A stretch of 64,000 nucleotides of DNA, taken from the NCBI GenBank assembly GCA_947034895.1, contig OX344764.1, positions 1,054,001 through 1,118,000 of the forward strand. Direction: 5' to 3'. Below are positions 30,701 through 40,041 of this stretch, piece after piece; position 1 is the stretch's first letter, and each line of letters begins with the position of its first letter. The notes beneath the pieces are model-generated. The model saw nothing but the letters and a program-made list of their open reading frames with translations. It was not told the DNA's origin and made no database searches. Position numbers and translations under genes: made by a program. This DNA is from Rhytidiadelphus loreus. Its lineage: Eukaryota > Streptophyta > Bryopsida > Hypnales > Hylocomiaceae.

Positions 30701-33396
30701 TTGAACACTTTTTTATTTATTTTTTTGGGACTTTTTTCATATAGTTGTCTATACTTAGAGATTGCTTTTTTGATACAATTTTGAGTATATTGTGTAGTAA
30801 TTTTCCGAGCTTGTATATTTGCCTTTTTGGCTAATTCGGCGAGTCGTTTAATCCATTCTTGTTGGTTGGGTTCTTGTAATGCAGGAGGTGGAATGTGAAC
30901 ATGGGTGTGGTTTTTTAATTCATCTATGATTGGGTGTGTTGCCCAGTTTGGTGTGTTTATTATTATGTAGATTGCTTTTCTAATTAGATGGTAAGTAGAG
31001 AGGTGAGCTTTCCATTTTTTTTGTAGTTTTCGTGGTAAGAATCCACCTTGTTGTGCTGTACGAGTTGTTAGGTGGGGAAGTGGTGGTGCGCTACAATTTT
31101 CGAGTATTTTATTTGATATATTCTGTATAAGGTGATCAAGTGAAGTGCATGCTATATGCCATTGGTGGTCTGTTAGGTGTTCATTTGTGAAAATGGTATT
31201 GAGTTCATTTATTTGGTGTGTGTGTTCTTCTAAAAATTTTGTTTTGAATTGTTCTATGTTTTTTTGTGGGATAGGGTTTAGAATTCTTGGTGGTTTAGTT
31301 TGTGTTGGTGGTATGGGGCGTGCTAGCAGAGTATTTGGCGGTATATGTAATGTTACTGGTGAATGGTCTGAGTTTAGGTTATGATCATGATTTATGGTTG
31401 CTATATATGGAGCAATATTGGGTGTGTTTATGTAGTATCCATCTATTAGGCTGGTTTGGGTATAATTTTGACCACCCTGTCTAGAGATTGTGCTATTGGT
31501 AGGTATATAAGTAAGTTGTAGGCTGTTTGTAAATGTACGCCATTCTATGTCCTCTGGTTGAGGTGGGGTTATGTTAAATTCATTTTGTTTGCCAATAAGG
31601 GCAATGTCTCTGTTGAAGTCACCACACAGAATGTGAGGGTGTTGAAGGTGTAACGAAATTTGATGGGTTATATTTTGTTTGATTTTAGGTATTAGTTGTA
31701 AATCATCTATGTGTGAAGGCATATACATATGTAATAGTAACCATGGTTGTAGGGGATGATTGTTGATTTTTATTATTTGTAAATATGGTGAGAATTCAGC
31801 GGGAGTTGGGATTTTGGTGATGTTTCCTGGGTATGCATATTTTTTATTTATGAGAGTAAGGAGTCCACCTCGTCCGGGTGTATATGGTTTTCTTTGTTGT
31901 ATACATCTAGTTAGTGCATGTGTGTTGTTGAATATAAGTTTATATTGTGGAAATAGATTTTGAATGTAATTTATAGATTTTGTTGCTGTTAATTTGGTTT
32001 CTTGGATTGTAATTATTGCTGGAGCAGTAGGTGTATCTGATATAAGTTGTTGGAGGTTTGGTAGAGCTGTATTGATTGATGCGGCATTCCATGTGGTGAT
32101 GTATGTATTGAGGTTGGTTGATTGTGTAGTTGTGGGATGGATGGAGGGCATATTGGGAAGTGGAAGGGGGTGAGAGTATTCTTCCAAGGTGTCATTACAT
32201 TTTAGTGTTTCTATTAGTAAGTTCTCAGGTAGGTATGGAAATTTATTGAGCATAATTTGTAAAGTAGGTGGTACATTTGTTTGTTTAATAAAGTTATATA
32301 TTTCTGTATGTATGGAATTAGGAGGCTCGATGATTTTTTAATTTGTATTTCTAAATTGTGTATATGGGTGTGGTGTTGTGATATGTATTTCTGGTGGATT
32401 TTGCAATAAAGCCATTCTTTCTAATAGGGATGTGGTCTAATCTGGGTTTGGTGTTTGTATTAATATTTGGTCACATGTCTCTAATTGTGGGCTAATGGTG
32501 ATAATAAGTGCAAATAGGATTCTTGGTGATGGGTGGTGTTGGTTTTGAGAAACATATCGTGATAGATGTGGGTAGTCTGTAATTGAATCATTGTGTTGAG
32601 GGTGTGTGTTGCTGAGTGTAGGTGCAAATGTTTTTGCTAAGTGTTGGTATTCGGGTTGTAATTTAATTGTACATAGTATAAAATATATTTTGCATCTTCT
32701 TCTATGTGTGGGGGGATGTGTTATAAGTATATTGGGTATGGGGCCTGGATTAGTTTCAATATCTCCACATAAGAGAAGTAGTAGATGTATCGGGAGTAAT
32801 TGGCCGGCATTAGTGCTTAAGGAGCAGTGGTTTTGGTAATGATGGTTCCGTTCTATTAGTGTAGTGGGGGGGTTCATATGGGAATTTGTGTGTAGCTTAG
32901 AAAGCGTAGCTAGATGTATTGATTTGATTGTGGAGTTAGTTTTTTGGTGTTGTTTTGTTTTGTTGCGATTATGGTGAAATGTTTTTTTTGGTGTGTGATT
33001 TGTTTTTGGGTTTATTAGGTTGGTTGTATTTGTGTTTTTGAATGTTGGTTTATTTGAAAAAGAATTTTTTGTTTCTATTCTTACTTTGTTGGTTTGTGGT
33101 TGATGTGTGGAGGTTTTGAGTGTATTGTCATTAGTTAATCTAGTAGATGTATGTATGGTGGTTTTTGGTTTTTGTTTTGTTGTGGTGTGTGATTGTTTAT
33201 TTGGTTTTATATAATCTTTTGTGTTCATAAGTGTTTTTGTTTTGTTGTTATAGTATATGTAATTGTGTAAGCATAGTAGGATTATTTGCGGGATTTGTTT
33301 GGGATTGAAGTGGAGTTTTATCAAGATGTAGACAAGTTTATGTATGTAGAGAAGAAGGAGATTTTTATTGAGTTGCCAAATAAAAGTGAAATACAA
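27771..33396 (-). pseudogene. LINE ORF2, 5' part: 2A-like peptide, AP-type endonuclease, reverse transcriptase
   Basis: A single frame with stops at 32,437-32,439 (TAG) and 32,338-32,340 (TAA), then a 1,498-codon open stretch from 32,253 into the nested insertion. Upstream part: low-complexity Thr/Asn/Lys-rich sequence, then LLLLCGDIETNPGP (2A-like). AP-endonuclease: TTWNAASIN, ITIQETKL, HILCGDFNRD, LIDGYYIN, NSDHSPVTL. Reverse transcriptase: NNKTPGPDEIPNVILK, HRPIALANTVYKLF, EGFRTERSTSRQLQLL, YIDFKNAFGSIDHARL, QRGTIQGDTLSPYLFL, and catalytic AAYADDLVT at about 29,715. All key motifs are intact. The product would nick target DNA and prime cDNA synthesis there. After the RT a long thumb/connector with a C-x(n)-C-x(3)-C-x(3)-H cluster (CYPRCTPECSNPCQRHP) leads toward the RNase H part. 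Two early stops and the insertion make this copy non-functional; the true start could be after the second stop. Confidence 0.85.
32740..32766 (-). other. 2A-like ribosome-skipping motif GDIETNPGP
   Basis: Encodes GDIETNPGP directly preceded by a Leu-rich stretch (LLPIHLLLLLC), the context typical of 2A peptides, whose consensus is D-[VI]-E-x-N-P-G-P. In established examples the ribosome skips the bond between G and the last P. Here it lies at about residue 211-219 of the frame starting at 33,396, upstream of and in frame with the endonuclease/RT region. Confidence 0.85.
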
Positions 33397-33482
33397 AATG
33401 GTAGAGAGTAATATATGTATGCTACTACAAAGGTATATGTCTAGGGCACTCTGTTTTTGGGTGATGGCGTTGGGAGTCCAAA

Positions 33483-35153
33483 CTAGTTTGGCGGATGGGG
33501 AGGTTGACTAGTTTCGGGTGCAGTAATGGATGGTCTTGCTAGGTTCTTCACTACCTGCATGCCTTGGCATAGTATTGCCTCCAAGTTGGTAAGTGCACCT
33601 CTAAGCTCATTATCAAGCCTGTCAACATAGTGATGGGTTTCAACTCTGAGTTCGTCTTTGAGTTGGGACATGTCAGATTGAAACTCAACTCGGAGTTTAG
33701 AGTTCTCTTTGGAGACAACATCACTAACTAGGGTAGATAGTTCTTCCCTGCTCATGTTTGATTTAGACGATGTTGTCGCTTCTGTTGTATTTTGTAATGC
33801 CTGAATTGTCCCTGCAAGAGCTGTGTTGATGTCTTGGAAACCGAGAAGCTTCAATGTCTCATCACTGGGCTTGGCACTGCCATCGAGAGAGTTGGGGTGT
33901 GGTTGGAATTTGACCCACTTGTAATGAAGTCGTGCAGATTTCTTGAGATGTTTGTAAACAGCTGCGTTGAGGCATTCTACATTGGCGATGCCACTATGGG
34001 TGTCTCCCTTCTGCCGTGGATAAAAGATGGAGACAACATTCTTTACACCCATGTGGTCTTGTATGCTCTGTGACACCTGATCTATAGGTTTTGTGAGATT
34101 GAGTCCTTTGACAATAAGCACAAGGCAATTGCGTTTGATTACCTCTTCACGAGATAATTAGTTGGGATTTTTGATGACCGGTTGGAGGAGCTCTCCTAAA
34201 ATAGCAACCTTGTGTTTCTTGATCTTGGTCAGCTGCTCAGGGGAGGTTGTAGTGAGCCATCCATAAGTGTCATTCGTAGACTTTTGCACTTGTGTGAGTT
34301 CAAACTCAAAACCTCGGCGGAAGCTCTCTTCTATAATATCTTTGAGTAGCTGGTGTGGCTCCACGTTGTGTATTGTCTCGCTGTTGATTTTGATGGAGAG
34401 TAAGCTGCTGGCTGCAATAGGATCAAAAGATTTTGCAATCTTGGCAATGGTGAGTGAGTCATCTAGGTTTATTGCAAAAATTCTCAATCCTTGAAGTAAT
34501 GCGATGCCATCCGTTTTAGGATGTTTGAGGTGAACTTTAGCCATTCCGGACCATACTCGAGCATGCTTGGGACCATGGCAGAGAATTACAACTGGTTCGG
34601 CAATTTGATCTCCAATGTAGATCCCCATCTCGTGGAATCGAAGTAAGATTTTCTTCATAGCCTGATCTTGACTGAGAGGAGAAGATGGTTTCTCAAAATG
34701 TAGAAGGATCTGATAATCCAAGGAGAGTTGTGTGTTGGGATTTACCTCAATATCAAAGGGGAGTTGGGTGATGTTGAAGTGTTGTCCCTCAATGGTGTCA
34801 GGTCGTGAGGTTGGCCACATTTGTTGTTGCACACGAGGGAAGGACATTCTTGCTGTCTTAAGTTCTTCTGCCTCTTGTGCTATGTAACCCATCAAAATTA
34901 ACTCTTCCTTTGATGCGCTGATGGTGATAGGAGGCATGCCTGTTTCGTAAGCAATGGTTTCCATGACTGGGAATCCATACCAGAATTGGAGTTGTTCCTG
35001 CTGAAAGAGAAGAGTGGCATTGTTGTTGGGCTTGGCTTTCTTCTGAGTGGTTTTGTTGGATTCCGGTGTTGTACGCTTGTATGTGATGGTGGCATCCTCC
35101 ATTTCAATCTCTTCTAAAAATGGGACTAAATCAAGTTGCAAGGGGTCTGTCAT
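33483..35153 (-). pseudogene. LINE ORF1 (RRM-like, coiled coil), one in-frame UAA
   Basis: ATG at 35,151-35,153 (MTDPLQLDLVPFLEEIE) to a stop at 33,483-33,485, with TAA at 34,158-34,160 in the same frame. The first part (331 aa) holds an RRM-like segment (AKVHLKHPKTDGIALLQGLR, IFAINLDDSLTIAKIAKSF). The second part (about 225 aa after the stop) begins EEVIKRNCLVLIVKGLNLTK and has a second RRM-like pattern (GVKNVVSIFYPRQKGDTHSG, IANVECLNAAVYKHL), then a coiled coil (SKLRVEFQSDMSQLKDEL). LINE ORF1 proteins bind the element RNA and form trimers or multimers. Flanks of the UAA are conserved-looking on both sides, so it is probably a point mutation of a Tyr codon. Confidence 0.7.
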
Positions 35154-36878
35154 GGTGCCTGGAGATTTTGGCAAGAAGTAGTAAGTATGTGGGCAGATCT
35201 CTTGTTTTTGTTGATAAATTAAAGATTGTTTGTGAGATATTTTATTATGGTTGGCATTAGGTAATAAAGTTATAATGAAATGTGTATGTGGAGAAATGTA
35301 TTTATATACCGTGGTTTGTTTATTAGAGGAAATATATAATATAGGGTACATTGTTAAACTTTGGTAAGTTGTTCTATTAATGTTTAGGCAAATGCATTGA
35401 ACTTGATGGTATATAGAAGAATTTTTGCTAGATATTTTGTTTTGATTGGTATTAGGTGATAAAGCTCTGCTAAGGTTTGTACAAGGAGAAATGTATTTAT
35501 ATAACATGGTTTGATTATTAGAGAGAAGAGAAGACATAAAGTACTTTGTTAATCTTTGGTGAATTGTTCTATTGATGTTTAGGCAAATGCATTGGATTTG
35601 GTGATAAATTATAAATTGTTTAATATAAGATATTTTGTTTAGGTTGGCCTTAGTTACTAGAGTTGTGTTAGGGTGTGTACATGAAAAAATGTTTTTATGC
35701 AACATAATTTGTGTGTTAGAAGAAATAAATAATATAAGGTACCTTGTCAGACTTTGGTGAGTTGTTTTGTTGATGTTAAGGTAAGTCCATTGATCTTGTT
35801 GATAAATTAAATATTTTCTGTTAGATATTTTGTTTTGGTTGCCATTAGATGATAAATCTATATTGAGGTGTATACATGGTGAAATATGTTTGTATATCAT
35901 GAGTTGTTTATTAGAGGAAATAAATAACATAGGGTACATTGTCAAGATTTGGTGAGTTGTTTTGTAGATATTTAGGCAAATCCATTGATCTTGGTGATAA
36001 ATTAAAGATTGTTTGTTAGGTATTTTGTTTTGGTTGGCATGAGATGATAACTCTATATTGAGGTGTATACATGGAGAAATGTGTTTATATGACGTGATTT
36101 GTATATTAGAGGACATAGATGACATGGGGAACATTGTCAGGCTTTGGTGAGTTGTTCTATTGGTGTTTAGGCTGGTGTATTTAACTTGGTGATAAATTAA
36201 GGATTGTTGATAAGATGTTTTATTTTGGTTGACTTTAAATGATAAAGCTATACTAAGTTGTGTACATAGAAAAATATGTTTATGTATCATATCTTGTGTA
36301 TTAGAGCAAATAAATACCATAAGGTACAATGTCAAGCTTCGGTGGGTTGTTTTGTTGGTGTTTAGGTGAATGCATTCAATGTGGTGAGAAATTGAGGATT
36401 GTTTGTTATATGTTTTGTTTTGGTTGTCATTGAATGATAAATCTATACTGAGAAACTTAGGGTACGTTGTCAACTTTAGGTGTGTTGTTTTATTGATGTT
36501 ATGGTGGTTTTGTTTAAAAAAGACTATGTGGTGATTATGGTTTTTGAGAGCTTTGGTGTCAATTGTAGGGGCCCTCCCAGAAGCAATGATCTTCTGGGCA
36601 TTACTTGGGTTACAATTGCCACACAAAGGTAAACATTTAGGTTTTTTTAAAGAAGACGCAAAAGTGGCAACAAAATTAAAGGAGTGAGGATACTTACCTG
36701 TTGTGGCGGAAGGCACGAACAGTGTTGTAGAAGTCACACCTTGAAGTTGCTTGCTGCTCCGTTGTTTCTTGGTTTTGCTGCCTTCAGTGCGTTGCAGTCT
36801 TGGCTTGCGTGGCGCAGGTTTGGGTTGTTGGAGATCGCTCTGTTGTTTCTTGGATTGGCGAGTTGATGCTGACTTCAT
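35154..36878 (-). CDS. N-terminal extension of ORF1 frame, made of 64-residue repeats
   Basis: The ORF1 frame stays open upstream to a start at 36,878 (MKSASTRQSKKQQSDLQQPK). It begins with a basic 60-residue segment, then about 450 residues built from seven degenerate copies of a 64-66-residue unit (pattern: N-x-N-[KR]-TTHQ-SLT-x-Y-P-x-x-x-x-SSN-x-Q, then YKHISPCIHLN, then NQNK-x-S-x-KQSLIYHQ). The frame is kept through all copies although the DNA is A/T-rich and stop-prone. It could be translated (as part of a 906-aa product), or it could be a promoter/UTR array that is open by chance. A good donor CAG/GTAAGT at 36,697 and an acceptor-like CTCCAG before the ORF1 ATG are in matching phase, so splicing would remove the repeats and join the basic segment to ORF1. 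Confidence 0.4.
35160..36500 (-). repeat. 196-bp tandem repeat array in LINE 5' region
   Basis: About seven degenerate copies. The plus-strand marker GTTGTT-[CT]-T-[AG]-TT followed by GATGTTTAGGCAAATGCATT occurs near 35,363, 35,561, 35,759, 35,951, 36,147, 36,343 and 36,483. Most spacings are 192-198 bp and keep the reading frame. Comparable monomer arrays act as promoters in some LINEs; here that is inference. Confidence 0.75.
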
Positions 36879-36979
36879 ACGGGGCCTGGGTTGTGTAGCA
36901 TTGATGCAAGTTGTGTGTTGCAGTGATCCCTGAGCGGTGGATGTGCAGGTGGGAAAATTAAGGTGACGGTGAGCCTACG

Positions 36980-37260
36980 GTGAGCTTGACGGTGAGCCTG
37001 CGGGATGAGCCTGCGGTATGGAAGGCGAGTCCTGGGGTGGGCCTGACGGTGAGCCTGCGGGATGAGCCTGCGATGTGGAAGGCGAGTCTTGGGGTTGGAG
37101 AGGCTGTAGAACGGAGAATCTGCGGTGCAAGCTGTAGTCGGTGTAGTTGGACTGGAGTGCCGCAGGTCCAGGGGGCGGGTCGGCGTGAAGTGCTGCAGGT
37201 CCAGGGTGCGGGTCGGCGTGAGGTGCCGCAGATCCAGGGTGCGGGTCGGCTTGGGGTGAG
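36980..37260 (-). repeat. GC-rich short tandem repeats in LINE 5' region
   Basis: Two tandem sets: a unit of about 60 bp twice at 36,980-37,098 (GTGAGCCTGCGGGATGAGCC ... GGAAGGCGAGTC), and a 36-bp unit about 2.7 times at 37,154-37,258 (GGTCCAGGGTGCGGGTCGGC). The GC-rich composition contrasts with the AT-rich body of the LINE and suits a 5' UTR/promoter. The remainder to 37,615 shows no gene. Confidence 0.6.
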
Positions 37261-37633
37261 GGCGTTCGCTAGCAACTTCAGTTCTTGATATCTTGAAGCT
37301 TCAGTGTCTTGGGTTCGCGTACTGTTGCTGATGGAATTTTCGAAAGGAGTGAAATCTAAGCAAGCACTTACTACGGTGGTGAAACGTGGAGGCAGTCCAT
37401 GCAGAAAAAAATTAAGAAGGAACAAAGTAACGAGAGTGCACAGAACGTGGGAGCAAGGGAATGAACCTATTGCAGTGGACTGGAGAGGCGCAGTGGGGAA
37501 GCAACAGGTGCCAACTTCGGGAGAATGTTGTGGTGGCGCAGTGCTTCATCGTCTGTGTGTAGGGATTGCGTAATCAGGAGCTTCAAAATGCGTTGCAATC
37601 TGCTTCGGGTGTGTCCACTACTAGAAATTCTCG

Positions 37634-37672
37634 TCCAAATCAACAAAATATGAACAGTTTTTTGTTGATTTG
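37634..37672. repeat. Hairpin next to the CACTA terminus
   Basis: CCAAATCAACAAAA (37,634-37,647) pairs with TTTTTTGTTGATTTGG (37,658-37,672) around a loop of about 10 nt. A further CCAAATCAACAAG copy occurs at 38,045. These are candidate subterminal sites for the element's DNA-binding protein. Confidence 0.65.
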
Positions 37673-40041
37673 GGCATTGCATTGTCCGTTTCAACACTTT
37701 TTGAATGGTTTTGTCAATTGTGCTTGGAAGTGTTACTCTTTTTTGTTAATTTTGGTAGTGTACAGTATCTCCACGTTTCAAAACTGTGTGCACATTAAAT
37801 TTGAGATTAATGAATGAAGTGTACATAACTTGTCACCACACATGCCATGGATTACATATACAGAGAAAACATATTATTACACCTGCAATGAGGAAGTAGC
37901 ATGTACAAAATCCCATACTGTGTAACTTCTAATTCAAAGCCTTCTACAAATTAAGAATTCCATGGTTTTACTCATAATCCTTGAACACGTTCCTTTAGAG
38001 AAGATTTCTTGATTTCTGTCTCAAAATTGCAAGGTGTCTTCTCCCAAATCAACAAGTCTTTATTCAGTTACAAATAGCCATATACACAGACATACAACTT
38101 CCAAATGAATTGTAATGCAACTTGAAAGAAAAGGTAAATAATGATGAATATCACTGAAGATGAACTGAACATTAATGAGAAACATTGTTCCGAATTACAA
38201 GCTAGGTGTCCACCTGCACTTCTCTTCCCCATTTTTCAATGCTAGTGACCTTGTTGCATTTGCACATGTACTTGTATGGAGACATTTCCTTACCTATTTC
38301 TCAAAAAACAACTGAAAACACCACTTCTGGCATGACACTACAAATGACTCATACTATTCAACTTGACCTACACACCTATAAAAATAAATGGAAAAATGTA
38401 AACCATGGAGGCCATCACTTCATTTCAGAATGAGTTGAATATATGTGAAATACTTGTTTTCTTCTTCTTGGCATTGTCCTCTCAAGGTTTTCATCACAGC
38501 TTTTTCAAATAACTGTAGGGCATACCAGAACACTTGCATCCTCTTCTTTGTGCCTATACAAAAAAAAGGGTTAGTACAGGTAAACCAAAGTCACAAATAA
38601 AAAATGCAAAGTACTTCCTTGAATGCACAGTCTATTACTGTGGTACTTGAAAATCAACTTTTCTTAAGCATTTCCAACATCTTTTCACTATTCTGATATC
38701 TACCTACATGTCTCTCAAAATGTAGACATGCCTACATTCAATAACAATTATGGTATACATATAAATATTGACTTCAAATTATATCAATAAGTACACTTCC
38801 CATTTTTGTTAATGACTATGGCATGCACTGATATTTTCATAAACATAAAAAAAGACTCATTGGTTCATGATTTCAACACCTATGCATATGACTTGAAATG
38901 TGCATGAAAATGTACATTAATACAGTTATTGCAAATAGTGTACTGAAGGCTCATTGCTTTTCATTGTTTCATCACATGTGAATGCATCAGTCCTATATAA
39001 CTTGCATCACAACAGAAGGTGCTCATGTGTACCAGAAGTTCATTAGTATAGTTCAATTTCCACAAAACATATAGTAACATCCATGTCTCTATCCTCTTTA
39101 ACATTGCTCTTCAATGAATCTCCCAGGATTGCTGTTTTATAATTACACAATCTCTGAAATTCACCATTTCCTCACATGTACATTACTTGCATGTGTTGCT
39201 TTTTGGAGCCTTTAACACTATATAAAATTTTTCAATTTCAGAAGGTGGTTGACTTTCGTGCCCTATAGCATCTGTAGTTCACAATTTAATGACTAAATCC
39301 CCCAGACAACTTAGGTTACATGCGAAGATCATTTATCTTCCAAGAAAATTAGACTTTTAAAGAAGCTTGAACTATCTGATATTTAGTTTTAGCTTTTGAA
39401 TGCGTGATTCCTCAACCTCGTATGTTCACCCCTGAAAGGTTCAGAGATACTTTTTAAATTATATGGAAGTTGAACTTCACCTCTTCCCCATCATTGAATT
39501 AGTTACATTCACATGGCTATGTCTATAGGAAGATGCATATCCAGCACTCACCCTTACATGAACAATTCATTTATATCTCATACTTGGTTTCCTAAAATTT
39601 ATTTAATAGAATTCACTGTTCATTTTCTTAGGTCATTATAGTTTCAACTCATATACTTTAAGATTACGTGCAAGCACTCCATACAACTTTATGTACTTTC
39701 AACTTCAAAACAAATCTACTTCTTTTCCACAAAAATAGCAAAGCATACTCAGAATAGCTAATCAAATTGTTGGCTTACTTAACAGTGAAGTTCAACCACA
39801 TCAACCTTTGCTATGCATTAAAATTGTCATTGCATTGACTTAATTGCCATTGGAATGAATTATTCACTTCATGCTGTAGATTTGCACATTCCCTTTTGCA
39901 TCGTACAATAAATTTTCTTTGTTAATCCTTCCAAAAAAATTTGCTGAAAATCTATAAGGTGTACTATATAAAATAGGGGTCACAGACAACTGAAAATGAA
40001 GATATAAAATAAAATCTCACCTGCTCTACCATTAGTGTTCT
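37673..40041. other. CACTA left subterminal/3' region, non-coding
   Basis: No gene. AT-rich with many short ACTTC-containing words, for example AACTTCCAAATG (38,097), CCACTTCTGG (38,320) and GTACTTCCTTG (38,612); the converse GAAGT words are frequent near the right side of the window. This could be the subterminal repeat set typical of CACTA ends, judged only by eye. The 3' UTR of the minus-strand transposase also lies here. Confidence 0.4.

Larger units (their letters stand above)
21773..37615 (-). mobile_element. Giant LINE (Dualen/RandI-like, dual endonuclease) with nested insertion
   Basis: A minus-strand non-LTR retrotransposon. From 5' to 3': a GC-rich 5' region with short tandem repeats (36,980-37,260), a long frame containing 196-bp repeats (35,160-36,500), ORF1 (35,153-33,483), ORF2 (33,396-22,290), a 3' UTR of about 430 bp and a TA-rich tail. 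Without the 3.4-kb insertion at 24,337-27,775 it is about 12.4 kb, long for a LINE. ORF2 combines an N-terminal AP-type endonuclease with a C-terminal zinc-knuckle/PD-x-E-x-K-like nuclease. That pairing is known from the Dualen (RandI) clade, first described in Chlamydomonas. The 5' boundary is inferred: the CACTA terminus begins at 37,616, so the LINE may have been cut by that insertion. Stops in ORF1 and ORF2 and the nested insertion indicate an inactive copy. Confidence 0.75.

Noticed and set aside
32437..33396. Viral origin suggested by the 2A motif
   Set aside because: The frame continues into AP-endonuclease and YADD reverse transcriptase of a LINE; no capsid or RNA polymerase. 2A occurs in non-LTR elements.
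35162..36697. Definite intron in the LINE 5' region
   Set aside because: Donor and acceptor match in phase, but an RNA-copied element should lose introns, and the unspliced frame is open. Kept only as an alternative.
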